A stretch of 64,000 nucleotides of DNA from Macrosoma leucophasiata (GCA_036365455.1 JAWQUS010000022.1:1116001-1180000); one strand, 5' to 3'. Shown: positions 44,380 to 54,138, counted from the first letter of the stretch. The notes: a model not told the origin generated them from the letters alone. A program made the numbers and translations.

Positions 44380-44710
44380 CAGTGATTCCCAAAGAGGTCT
44401 ATATCGACCCCTGGGGGTCTATGATAAAGTGAAAGGGGTCGGCGTAAGCAAAAAAAAATTTGGGGGTCCATGAAATGAAAATGGGGGTCCACGATAATGG
44501 ATCTCAACACATACACTGATAGTACCAATTTACTTACATCATACCAGTGATTCCCAAAGTGGTCCATCGGAGACTCGATGGGGGTCTACGTAGGCGTGAA
44601 TAAAATTTGGAAATATGGGAATGTGATATAATTGCAGCAAGGAGGGGGTCCACGGAAACCAGAAAAAAATTGAAAGGGGTCTACAAGAAAAAATAGTTTG
44701 GGAACCTCTG
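44380..44710 (-). mobile_element. Composite hAT-type MITE, 331 bp
   Basis: Same structure and the same length as 23334-23664, with perfect 8-bp duplications GTGTAGGG (44372-44379, 44711-44718) and the internal terminus at 44545. Confidence 0.88.
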
Positions 44711-44737
44711 GTGTAGGGTATTTCCCATTGTTTTTTA

Positions 44738-44960
44738 TTATTTCGCATTAACACATGATTGTGAAATATATTTTATTTTTAAAGAAAAATGGAAAGAAAA
44801 AATTGACTTCAGGCGAGACTCGAACTCGCGACCTACTGGGAATCTAGTCCAGCCGCTCTTCCAATTGAGCTACTGAAGCCCTGCCCGATTTGTCACATCT
44901 TTCCTTCACATCTATTGCATTGCTTTATGGTAGCAGCAGCGCCATATATTACCAACCATG
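44738..44960 (-). mobile_element. R3 tRNA-derived SINE
   Basis: Complete reverse-orientation R3 copy: tail at 44738, tRNA-like part at about 44805-44880, then the leader that mentions GCAGCGCCAT in all longer copies. Confidence 0.8.
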
Positions 44961-45028
44961 CTAGTTAGGCAACCGACATAATAGACTTTTCAGTTTATCG
45001 TAAAGAAGTCGCTTTTACCCTTAATAAT

Positions 45029-45165
45029 TGTTTTATATTATTTCGCATTAACACATGCTTGTGGAAGAGCGGCTAGACTAGATTCCCAGTAGGTCGCGAG
45101 TTCGAGTCTCGCCTGAAGTCAAATTTTTCTTTCCATTTTTCTTTAAAAATAAAATATATTTTCCA
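45029..45165 (+). mobile_element. R3 SINE, rearranged
   Basis: A reversed tail fragment (TTTCGCATTAACACATGC) is joined directly to the middle of a plus-strand tRNA-like unit (GAAGAGCGGCTAGACTAG), so the 5' third of the tRNA part is missing. Confidence 0.7.
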
Positions 45166-45320
45166 TTTCACTATAGAAAATTTTGCAAGTAAGGCTCTTA
45201 ATTTATCACAAACATTTCCAGTTCATCCTATTATCAATGACAAGGCCTAAGTAATTATACTTATACTACTGTGATAGTTGTGACTTTTGCACTTGTCCGG
45301 TTCTTGTTTTATCTATGTAC

Positions 45321-45834
45321 TAGCTGACCCGGCAAACTTCGTATTGCCTCAGAAGAAAACACAAACCCATTCCACGAATGGTACGCGAGGCTATTGAAAT
45401 TAAAAAACACCCAAATTTCAATAGAGAAGATGGATGGCGATTATCAACATCATGGGATCCCATACTTAGCAAGATTAAATCCCAGCCGCAGCAGTCTGCA
45501 AGACCTCAAGATACCATAAGTAATTATTGCGTTAATCCTGAACGCTACGCAAGGCGTTTACGAAATCGATGGAGGTAGCTACATATAATTTTTTTAAACT
45601 TCTGTCAGACAAATGTCACCTCAGTCTGCCCGGGACCACGGAAGCTGAAAAGCGACCGAAACGTCGGGTTGATTTTAAAAATAATTTTAGTTTAATATAC
45701 GCGAGATAAATCCCTAAAAATAGTTTTATTTCAATGAAATAATATGTCAAAGATTTGATAGATACGGACTATTTGTATGGGAGAAATGAAATTGTGGTTT
45801 TTACTATTCCCCTTCAATTTCTTCATATTTTCTT
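45321..45834 (-). mobile_element. Helitron-like element split by a Penelope fragment
   Basis: CTAGCTGACCCGGCAAACTT at 45321 is cut after about 30 bp by Penelope sequence. HLE sequence resumes near 45736 (AATAATATGTCAAAGATTTG) up to an R7 junction at 45834. Confidence 0.65.
45350..45712 (+). mobile_element. Penelope-like retroelement fragment
   Basis: Encodes PRMVREAIEIKKHPNFNRED followed by WRLSTSWDPIL and ends NPERYARRLRNRWR, then the noncoding end ACGAAACGTCGGG-type and TTTAATATACGCGAGATAAA. That last string is the reverse of the sequence at 15830. It interrupts an HLE. Confidence 0.72.
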
Positions 45835-46125
45835 ATAGAGCAACACCGGAGGGGAGTAGCCATATGCAGGCTTTCCCCTCTGTCAAAGTACAAGCCCAAA
45901 TGGGCCTATACCTGTCGCCTGGATGTTTGAATGTGTGCGTGAAATTGTTTCTGTATTCTGTTAAAGTCGAGGTGTGAGTTGCGTAGTAATAGACGATTTT
46001 TGTAGCGTGCGTGTGTGTCACACGTAGTTCCCCTCGCAAAAAATGACAGACTGTTTTGCATCGGTAATAAACGCTATGGCTACTCCCCTCCGGTCCGCCG
46101 CGGCCGGTGGCCCGTGTTGCTCTAT
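45833..46125. repeat. R7 repeat, two inverted pieces
   Basis: A + piece (TAGAGCAACACCGGAGGGG) is followed by a reversed end (GCTACTCCCCTCCGGTCCGC, GTGGCCCGTGTTGCTCTA), so the element ends are inverted repeats of each other. Confidence 0.65.
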
Positions 46126-46161
46126 GTATTTTCCTAACTTTTATACCTTCCGTGGACTTTT

Positions 46162-46452
46162 TACTGGTGGTAGAGCTCCAGTGATGTAGCTCGCGGGCAT
46201 AGGCACCACCGCATTACCTAATATACTTGCCGTTAAATGGTAGTGTTCAGCACTATCATGTTTCGGTCAGGTGGTAATGTACGGCTCTGTAATTTCCGGC
46301 ACAGAGGCATAACACCTAATGCCTCAGGAGTGGCAGCGCATTTGCATTTTGACCTCTGGTCATTGTGTGGGTGTCTATAGGCTGCAGTCATCACTTAACA
46401 TCAATGTGAACTGCACGCTTGTTTGCCACTTTTATTACAAAAAAAAAAAAAA
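46162..46452 (+). mobile_element. Family A SINE-like, full length
   Basis: ACTGGTGGTAGAGCTCC at 46163 to the poly-A at 46440-46452, in intron 8. Confidence 0.83.
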
Positions 46453-46540
46453 CTTCCAAAAACCTAAGGTAGCCAAATCGGTCCAGCCGTTCTCGAGTTT
46501 CAGCGAGACTAACGAACAGCAATTGATTTTTATATGTATA

Positions 46541-46731
46541 CTAGCTGTCCCGGCAAACTTCGTTTCGCCCTAGAAAATTAAAAAAAAAATGTCCAAAAAT
46601 GTTATGAATAATAGATGTTGGCCGATTCTCAGACCTACTGAATATGCATGCAAAATTTGGTTAAAATCCGTCCAGCCGTTTCGGAGGAGTTCAAGTTCGA
46701 ACACCGTGACACGAGAATTTTATATATTAGA
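46541..46731 (-). mobile_element. Helitron-like element abutting exon 9
   Basis: CTAGCTGTCCCGGCAAACTT at the left, AGAATTTTATATATTAGA at the right (reverse of the standard 5' end). It is preceded by a piece of the other HLE subfamily (46461-46540). Its right end is 19 bp before coding exon 9. Confidence 0.8.
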
Positions 46732-46750
46732 AGATGATATTCGTTCGCAG

Positions 46751-46903
46751 CGATGCAGCGAAGGCCGCGGAGGCCTGGAGCCGTTACCTGCGGATGGAGG
46801 ACTCGCGCGTGGGCGACATATTCGTGGGCCAACTGAAGTCCACGCTCCGCTGTACGCACTGCAACCACGATAGTGTCACTTTTGACCCCTTCTGGGACCT
46901 CAG
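46751..46903 (+). CDS. Usp2: Usp2 coding exon 9 (first zinc CxxC)
   Basis: The acceptor AG is at 46749-46750 and the donor GTGAGA at 46904. It encodes residues 676-726, including [20 protein letters not shown] and the first zinc-binding pair CTHC (Cys710, Cys713), then [10 protein letters not shown]. Phase 2 at both junctions fits exons 8 and 10. There is almost no pyrimidine tract before the acceptor because a Helitron-like element ends 19 bp upstream. A broken partial copy of this exon follows at about 47040. Confidence 0.93.
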
Positions 46904-47230
46904 GTGAGATCCCTTAGCTGTTGGTCACTAGCTGGCGTCAAGACGTGACGGCCCCGCCTTCTAATTTAAGGATTTTCTTCCATTGAATGATTTTCATACT
47001 ACTGGAGGAATTCTCTTCCACTGGAGGAATTTTCTTCCACAATGGAGGACTCGCGCGTGGGCGACATATTCGTGGGCCAACTGAAGTCCATGCTCCGTTC
47101 TGGGACCTCAGGTGAGTTTTCTAGCCACTAGCTGGCGTCAAGACGACCCCACCATTCGCAACCGGAAGAATTTTCTTCCATTGGAATATTTTTCTACCAC
47201 TGGAGGAATTATCTTCCACTGGAGGATTTT
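46904..47230 (+). pseudogene. Partial, frame-broken duplicate of Usp2 exon 9 and flank
   Basis: 47042-47114 repeats the 3' half of exon 9 (ATGGAGGACTCGCGCGTGGG to TGGGACCTCAGGTGAG) with 40 bases missing, including the CTHC zinc pair, so the frame is shifted. It lacks an acceptor. The flanking CACTAGCTGGCGTCAAGACG occurs after both copies, and GGAGGAATTTTCTTCCACT units lie between and after them. Confidence 0.85.
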
Positions 47231-47553
47231 TTTAACTGCCTCGGTAGCCTAGTGGTAGCATGCCACTACTACTACGCTGGGGGTCCTTGGTTCGATTCCC
47301 GGGTAGGGGGTTATCAGATAATGGTGTAAAATCCTTTATCTCTGGTATTAATGGGATTTTTCCATTTTCTGGAAGTTTCCCAGTACCTCGGAGTTTGGTA
47401 ATGTGCCCGGAGATGCCAACAGGCTCGCCACCTGTTACATGGGCCAAAAACGTAACCGGCGAATCGTGGGTGTTTGCATGTATGCTTGAATGCATACATT
47501 TATCTCTGCCTACCCCTTCGGGGATTACAGGCGTGAAGTTACGCTTTTGATAT
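47231..47553 (+). mobile_element. R4 tRNA-derived SINE
   Basis: The best R4 copy: head TGCCTCGGTAGCCTAGTGG (A box) and GGTTCGATTCC (B box), full body, and end TACAGGCGTGAAGTTACGC. It lies in intron 9, after the exon 9 partial duplication. Confidence 0.8.
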
Positions 47554-47644
47554 AGTGTACAAGGCGTGGGCCCAACTTGGAATTCGTTGAACACTCGATA
47601 TTGATGTTGCTCTTTGTAAAAGAGAGAATGGAGCATTCTTTTAA

Positions 47645-47880
47645 ATAAAAATGGAAAGAAAAATTTGACTTCAGGCGAGACTCGAACTCGCGGCCACTGG
47701 GAATCTAGTCCAGCCGCTCTTCCAACTGAGCTACCGAAGTCCTAAAATAAACTTCGATAAGGACTTCGGTAGCTCAGTTGGAGTTCGAGTCTCGCCTGAA
47801 GATAAAATTTTTCTTTCCATTTTTCCTTAAAATATATATCACTAGCATGTGTTAATGCAAAATAATATAAAAAAATGGAA
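47645..47880. mobile_element. R3 SINE inverted pair
   Basis: A minus-strand tRNA-like unit (47665-47743) is followed after about 15 bp by a plus-strand unit (47757-47880) with a deletion in the anticodon region. The arrangement mirrors the one at 20084-20319. Confidence 0.75.
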
Positions 47881-48022
47881 CATTCTGTTGATTCCTATTT
47901 TTAACATTAAGTATTTTTGGACCATTATTTATTTAATTTTTGTTTACTTTGACATATTAATCAACGTATCAGTTGTTATTCGCTTTAATTTAGTAATTTG
48001 ACCTATCACAAGCAAATTCTTA

Positions 48023-48240
48023 CGACGACCCGGTCAGTCCAGCGGTGCGAAACCACCGTTTTATTCGAAGGGTCGCGGGTTCGATCCCCGCATCGGGACA
48101 AATATTTGTGTGGCCTACAGATATTTGTTTCGGGTCTGGGTGTTTGTGTACGTGTTGTGTGTGTACAACGGCACCCACGACACAGGTTTATACCTACTGT
48201 GGGGCTGTGAGTGTAAGCGTATTTATTTATTATTTATTCT
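48023..48240 (+). mobile_element. R2 tRNA-derived SINE
   Basis: Full-length copy in intron 9, about 50 bp upstream of coding exon 10. Same head, body and T/A-rich tail as the copy at 18358. Confidence 0.85.
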
Positions 48241-48291
48241 ATTAATTCCAAGTGATTAAATAAATTTTTGAGTTTGATTGTGTTGTTGCAG

Positions 48292-48385
48292 CCTGCCTAT
48301 CCCGTGCCGCAGCGGCAGCGTGAAGCTGCAGCAGTGTCTGCAGCATTTCACTCGCGAGGAGGAACTCGACGGGGATGAAAAACCG
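48292..48385 (+). CDS. Usp2: Usp2 coding exon 10
   Basis: The acceptor AG is at 48290-48291 and the donor GTTAGT at 48386. It completes the Ser codon of the DLSLPIP motif and encodes residues to 758, a typical USP2 segment between the two zinc-binding pairs (VKLQQCLQHFTREEELDGDE). It ends in phase 0. Confidence 0.92.
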
Positions 48386-48436
48386 GTTAGTCAATATGAA
48401 TAACGTTCAAAAATGCCTGGAAAATAACTCCACTTT

Positions 48437-48780
48437 GTAATTGTTTTTATATTATTTCGCATTAACACATGCTTGTGAAATATATTTTATTTAAAAAAAA
48501 AATGGATAGAAAAATTATTAAGGGTAAAAGTTCTTTACGATATTCAATAAACTGAAAAGTCTATTATATCGGTTGCCTAACTAGCATAGTTGGTAATAGA
48601 TGGCGCTGCTGCTACCATAAAGCAATGCAATAGATGTGAAGGAAAGATTTGACAAATCGGGCAGGGCTTCAGTAGCTCAATTGGAAGAGCGGCTGGACTA
48701 GATTCCCAGTAGGTCGCGAGTTCGAGTCTCGCCTGAAGTCAAATTTTTCTTTCCATTTTTCTTTAAAAATAAAATAACTC
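48437..48780 (+). mobile_element. R3 tRNA-derived SINE with long leader
   Basis: A reversed tail fragment (48437-48510), then a leader, then a full plus-strand tRNA-like unit (48665-48742) and tail. It lies in intron 10 of Usp2. Confidence 0.78.
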
Positions 48781-48786
48781 CACTTT

Positions 48787-49180
48787 CACTATATATTTTT
48801 TTAATTGAAACAACAACATTTAAGCTACTTTTATTCAATTTGAAATGGGGAAATGGAGGAATTTGTAAATAATTGATGCTTTCCATATTATACGAAATTG
48901 TTCAGTGTCTATTTAATTTATTAAGTGTTTTTGATTATTATTAGTGGTTATTCACTCTAGGTTAGTTTAAAAAAAAATGACGACGTAAAAGTGCTCTCCA
49001 GGAGCCTAATTATATGAAATAAATGAATAAACTGAATTGTCGAAGTGTCCATTCTATTCTTAGTGTTATTACATGTTATATTCTCTGGTTGTGGTATAGT
49101 TCCAATGTTGGGACTCGAGGGCGTAGGCACCAGGGCTGTTAGGGAGCTTCGTAACCGTAACCATCGCATATCCTCCTTTT
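48787..49180 (+). other. Unclassified stretch in intron 10
   Basis: AT-rich, with traces of family A/R6 (GTCGAAGTGTCCATTC at 49038). Confidence 0.4.
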
Positions 49181-49463
49181 ACTGGTGGAGCTCCAGTGAC
49201 GGAGCTCGCGGGCATAGGCACCACCGCAATACCTGACATACTTGCCGCTAAATGTTTGTGTTCATCATTATCATGTTCCGGTCAGGTGGTAATGTACGGC
49301 CCTGTAATTTCCGGCACAGAAGCGTAACACCTTAGGCCTCAGGAGTGGTAACGCATCTGCATTTTGACCTTGGTCTTTGTGTAAGTGTCTATAGGCTGCA
49401 GTTATCACTTGACATCAATGTGAACTGCATGCTTGTTTGCCACTTCCATTACATAAAAAAAAA
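49181..49463 (+). mobile_element. Family A SINE-like, full length
   Basis: Starts ACTGGTGGAGCTCCAGTGAC (four bases shorter at the terminus) and ends in poly-A. Confidence 0.83.
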
Positions 49464-49579
49464 TATTTGATTGGTTAACAAATGGGTGAAACTTGTTTAT
49501 ATAATAGCCATGAACATATTATTTTTTGATAGGCAATACATGCAAGACGTGTTTGTTTATGTATGAAATAAATACGTAC

Positions 49580-49795
49580 TACGTATTTGTATGGAATGGA
49601 CACTTCGACGTCCTCCTGTCCGATTTCCCCGCCTCACCCAACCTCCTCCTCTCTTATGGGCGACGTTTGGTATACTCTACGTGCTACGCACACAGGTGCA
49701 CGTGTAAATACACGTCACTGATTGATGTCTGTGTAATAGAGACCAAATCAAGCGTTTGTATGAAATTTTGGCGGAGTGTCCGCGGTGTGCAGATG
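49580..49795 (+). repeat. R6 dispersed repeat
   Basis: Complete copy in intron 10 of Usp2, between a family A copy and an R2 copy. Confidence 0.7.
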
Positions 49796-49867
49796 GGTGA
49801 ATTCTACCTAAATTCGGATCCCCTACTGTATGTATCATAGGTGTGTTCAGAAGTACCGTTTGTATTT

Positions 49868-50086
49868 AAAATAAAAAAATAAAATAAAATACGCTTGCAC
49901 TCACAGCCCCACAGTAGGTATAAACCTGTGTCGTGGGTGCCGTTATACACATACAACACATACACAAACACCTAGACCCGAAACAAATATCCGTAGGCCA
50001 TACAAATATTTGTCCCGGTGCGGGGATCGAACCCGCGACCCTTCGAATCGAACGGTCATCTCACACCGCTGGACTTACCGGGTCGA
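49868..50086 (-). mobile_element. R2 tRNA-derived SINE
   Basis: Full-length reverse copy in intron 10, ending 34 bp before coding exon 11. Confidence 0.85.
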
Positions 50087-50120
50087 CAAACTATAATATA
50101 TAATATTGTTTGTTCGTTAG

Positions 50121-50209
50121 ACTTGCGGCAAGTGCGGCGTGCGACAGAAGTGCCTCAAGTGGTTCACCGTGCAGAAGTTCCCGCAGGTCCTGGTCTTACA
50201 TCTCAAACG
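50121..50209 (+). CDS. Usp2: Usp2 coding exon 11 (second zinc CxxC)
   Basis: The acceptor AG is at 50119-50120 and the donor GTACGT at 50210. It encodes residues 759-787: the second zinc-binding pair TCGKC (Cys760, Cys763), then VRQKCLKWFTVQKFPQVLV and LHLKR of the conserved USP core strand. It ends in phase 2. Confidence 0.94.
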
Positions 50210-50621
50210 GTACGTGTGTCCAAAAAATAAAAACAAGTTTTCTCAGTGCGTGATCGCCTTTAATAGCGCATATGTAATTTCGATCAGGGTCACGTGTCCT
50301 GACGCGAGTTTAACATTTTTCACCCATCACAATAATTGCAAGACGCTGCTACAGAAATTACACTTGAAAGACATTTTACACTAGCTGACCCGGCAAACTT
50401 CGTTATGCCTGAGAATGAAATATGTGGCAAAGGTTTGATAGATACGGACTATTTGTATGGGAAAATGAAATTGTGTTTTTTACTATTCCTCTTCAATTTC
50501 ATCATTTTTACTAACCTTTTAAACCTTCCCTGGACTTCCGAAAATCATTCAAAATCAAAATTAGCCAAATCGGCCCAGTCGTTCTCGAGTTTTAACGAAA
50601 CAATTGATTTTTATATATGTA

Positions 50622-51911
50622 TTAGGTTGGGGAAAAAGTTTCTTCGCATTTTTTAAGATAATTCAAAACACTTTTTAATATAGTTTATTTAAATTTAACT
50701 AAAGTTTGTATGTACCATTTTGTTCGATAACCTTTTGCCATCTTGTAGGTAGGGACATGATCCCATTGCTATAAAAATTTTGGGACTTCTCATCAAAATA
50801 CCGCGACAAGTGGATTTGGCAGTCAATTCGTGATGTTAACCTAACATTGCATAAAGAATTCTGAAGAGACCGAAACAGGTGGAAATCTGAAGGTGCAGGG
50901 TCAGGACTATACGGCAGATGCATTAACACCTCCCAGCCAAACTCTCTTAATTTTTGCTGAGTGGCTATAGATGTGTGAGGTCTAGCGTTATCATGATGAA
51001 ACACCACACCCCTTCTGTTGATCAATTCCGGCCGCTTTCTCTCAACTTCTTGCTTTAATCTCATCAGTTGTTCGCAGTAGAGTTCAGAATCGGTAGTCCT
51101 GCCTGGTGGTAATAGCTCATAATGAATAATGCCCTTCCAATCCCACCACACACACAACATCACCTTATTGCGAGTTAACCCGGGTTTCGCCACAGTCTGT
51201 GAAGCCTGACCGGCCTTTGACCACGACCTTTTTCGCACGTTCTTGTCGTACGTGATCCACTTTTCATCACCAGTTATCAGCTTCTTCAAAAATGATTCAG
51301 TTTCATTACGTCGTAATAAAGAATCACAAATGAGTACACGGTTCATTAGGTTTCTTTCAGCGAGCTCGTGAGGTACCCAAATATCGAGCTTTTTTTTGTA
51401 CCCAGCTTTTTTCAAATGCGCCAAAACTGTTTTGTGATCATTTCTCAGTTCTTCAGCTACGTCGTAACTACTGATATGTCGATCTTGCTCCACTTTTTCA
51501 AAATGGCATCCATTTTATCCGTAATAGGGCGACCAGAGCGAGGTGCATCTTTGACATCAAAATTTCCGGATTGAAAACGCTTAAACCAAATTTGTGCTAC
51601 TCTCACAGACACTGCACTAGGTCCATAAACATCGCAAATTTTTTTCGCGGCTTGCGTTGCATTTTTACAGTAAAATTTTTTGTAGTAAAATTTTAAAATG
51701 TATCGAATTTCTTCATTAGATTCACTCATCTTGACAGTACGAAAAACAAATAAAAATCACACATTTGCCTAATTTGAATTTGGAATTATGTTCTTTAAAA
51801 TTTTAACTTTCAATGATACCAAAACCAGCCAGATACAAATACTACAGCCAAAGAGATTTTATTACAAGTTCATACATACTATAATGCGAAAAGACTTTTT
51901 CCCCAATCTAT
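50622..51911 (-). mobile_element. mariner copy 2, nearly intact, inserted in a Helitron-like element
   Basis: TA duplications lie at 50620-50621 and 51912-51913, and both terminal inverted repeats are present. The 1290-bp element lies within the 5' end of an HLE (50381-51919), so it arrived later than that element. It sits in intron 11 of Usp2, in antisense orientation. Confidence 0.93.
50699..51729 (-). pseudogene. mariner transposase with one frameshift
   Basis: Two overlapping minus-strand frames cover a complete transposase. Residues of the N-terminal helix-turn-helix part (starting MSESNEEIRYILK) occupy 51457-51729, and the rest (WVPHEL, GDEKWITYD, HHDNARPH, YSPDPAPSDF) 50699-51493. The break is a one-base loss in an A run near 51500, compared with copy 1. 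The third motif reads YSPDPAP where copy 1 has YSPDLAP. Apart from these the frame is open to about 345 residues, the family length, so this copy is relatively young. Confidence 0.88.
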
Positions 51912-51936
51912 TATATAGATAATTTTTTTTTTCTAG

Positions 51937-52082
51937 ATTTTCCCCAACGGAGAGGTTCCGCGGCAAACTGAACGTGTTAGTGGAGTTCCCGCTTAACGGT
52001 CTCGACATGTCGCCCTTCGCCGCGCCCGCCACCGCGCACGCCTCCGCCACATACAACCTGTACGCCGTCTCCAACCACTCGG
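51937..52082 (+). CDS. Usp2: Usp2 coding exon 12
   Basis: The acceptor is a T-rich tract with AG at 51935-51936; the donor GTGAGT is at 52083. It encodes residues 788-836: RF completing the LKRF motif, then the FRGKLNVLVEFPLNGLDMS segment and YNLYAVSNHSG. A Helitron-like element that contains a mariner ends at 51919, 17 bp before the exon. An ACC-rich microsatellite starts about 55 bp after the donor. Confidence 0.94.
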
Positions 52083-52136
52083 GTGAGTTGTTTTTTATCG
52101 ACAAACACCGACACGATATAAAAAAAAACAAACCAC

Positions 52137-52400
52137 TATCACCACCATTACCACCACCACCATTACCACCACCACCACCCCCGTTACCACTACCACCTCC
52201 ACCTTCACCATCACCACTACCATTACCACTATCACCACCACCACCACCACCCCTGTTACCACCACCCCCGTTACCACCACTACCACCTCCAACTTCACCA
52301 TCACCACTACCATTACCAATATCACCACCTTTACCACCACCACCACCACCCTGTTACCACCACCACCACCCCTGTTACCACCTCCACTACCACCACAGAC
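52137..52400 (+). repeat. ACC-rich imperfect microsatellite
   Basis: About 260 bp of ACC units with TTA, CCC and CTT variants. It starts 55 bp after the exon 12 donor. Confidence 0.93.
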
Positions 52401-52659
52401 CATCCACCATGACAGCTTTCAATGAAAGTCCAAAAAGTAGGTGTACGCAATTCTGGTCACGTGTCCGTCTTACGCATTTTCGATCACTGTCACGTATCCT
52501 GACTCGAGTTTTTACCTATCACTTAAAGTGCACAACGCCGCTAAGAAGTTTACACTTCAAAAAAACATTGATGAGGTTATATTATATTACTCGTTTTTGC
52601 CCGCGACTACGTCCATGTGTACTTTTGATCATTACAAAGTCTAGCCTATATGTTATCCC

Positions 52660-53060
52660 AATGGATAACCTATATTATAAGTCGCGCCAGGTAAAAAGAA
52701 CGCTGGCGATCAAGCTGCGCAGTAGACGATTTATCGATCTATTTGGTGGTATGAGGTGCGGCGTTTTCAATCTGCCTACCAATACACGAAACCGCAAGCG
52801 AAAGCTAGATCAAAAATAAACCAATAGGGCTAGTACTTTCGTGCGCGAGTGTACCGATGCGCGAACACATCCCTTGTACTTTCTTCCAGCGTTCTTTTTA
52901 CGTGGCGCGACCTATACTTTCTTCCAGCGTTCTTTTTACGTGGCGCGACCTATACTGTAAAGTTTCATCCAAATCCGTCCAGCAATTATTTCGTGCAATA
53001 GTTACAAACATCCATCCATACTCACAAACTTTCACGCTTATAATATTAGTAGGATTATAG
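52660..53060 (+). repeat. Helitron-like fragment with internal 41-bp tandem
   Basis: The 3' part, TCCGTCCAGCAATTATTTCG and TTATAATATTAGTAGGA, is typical of HLEs. CTTTCTTCCAGCGTTCTTTT plus the following 20 bp is present twice at 52878-52960. Confidence 0.5.
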
Positions 53061-53308
53061 TATAAAAATACTTGAGGCCCTATTTTGATACCTAACCTAT
53101 TGTATATGAATTCTATTTATATAAAATATTAAAGATAACAATAAAATTGACTGTTGAAGAAATAGTGTTTTTATTTCAATAAAAGTTAACAAATAAAGTT
53201 CCAAAAGAAATATACGAGTATTTTTACTAAGTACCTTTCGATGCGGATCTTCTAATTCATCAAAATAAAGTAGTCTTGACTTGGAGTTATAGTATTTATT
53301 ATAATTTT

Positions 53309-53597
53309 ACTGGTGGTAGAGCTCCAGTGACGGAGCTCGCGGGCGTAGGTACCACCGCATTACCTAATATACTTGCATACTTGCCGCTAAATGGTTCAAC
53401 ACTATCGTGTTCCGGTCAGGTGGTAATGTACGGCCCTGTAATTTCCGGCACAGAGGCATAAGACCTTAGGCCTCAGGAGTGGTAACGCATCTGCATTTTG
53501 ACCTTGGTCTTTGTGTGGGTGTCTATAGGTTGCAGCCATCACTTAACATCAATGTGAACTGCATGCTTGTTTACCACTTCCATTACATTAAAAAAAT
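53309..53597 (+). mobile_element. Family A SINE-like, full length
   Basis: Complete copy in intron 12 with a small duplication ATACTTGCATACTTGCC. Confidence 0.83.
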
Positions 53598-54046
53598 ATT
53601 TTTTTTTTTTTCTTGAGAGTACATAAATTGTATAATATAGTTGGTTCGTCCATCGCCGATGGTGATTAGAAAAAGGATGCGGGGCCCCCCTTCGCGCCCC
53701 GCCACCTCTCCGCCGAGTCGTCTGTTGCATAGTGTTGTTCCTCGAACACCTACTATTAACGATGGGTGCCAGTTTTTTATCACAAATGGAGTCATTTTTA
53801 CGAGTAATTTTGGACATTTTTAACCTTAATTCTGACTCTACATCAAGTCGACTTACAGTAAATCTTGTCGCGAACCCGCCGCTGTCGAATGGCGAATCCC
53901 TAGGGGTTCGCGTAACCCACTTTGAGAAACCCTGCTGTAGATTATATATATTCGTAAAAAAAATAGGTTTGCAGCATATCTCGATAAACGTAATAATTCT
54001 GCAGCGGTATCCTAACTTTAATTAATTCAATGTATTTGTCTGTCAG

Positions 54047-54125
54047 GTACGACGTATTCCGGACACTACACGGCGTACTGCAAACATCCTTACACGGGGG
54101 ATTGGCACGAATATAACGATTCTAG
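54047..54125 (+). CDS. Usp2: Usp2 coding exon 13 (His box)
   Basis: The acceptor AG is at 54045-54046 and the donor GTATTT at 54126. It encodes residues 837-862: [13 protein letters not shown] with catalytic His843, then DWHEYNDS with catalytic Asn860. A MITE1 copy starts at 54139, 13 bp after the donor. Confidence 0.95.
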
Positions 54126-54138
54126 GTATTTATGAGTC

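Larger units (their letters stand above)
50381..51919 (-). mobile_element. Helitron-like element containing mariner copy 2
   Basis: CTAGCTGACCCGGCAAACTT at 50381, TTTTTATATATGTA before the mariner, and TATAGA after it at 51914-51919, followed by T. The element ends 17 bp before coding exon 12. Confidence 0.75.

Noticed and set aside
47042..47114. Alternative exon 9
   Set aside because: It lacks an acceptor and its 40-bp deletion shifts the frame, so it cannot replace exon 9.
51974..52819. 281-codon frame taken as a separate gene
   Set aside because: Its first part is Usp2 exon 12, followed by an intron with a clear donor and a microsatellite.
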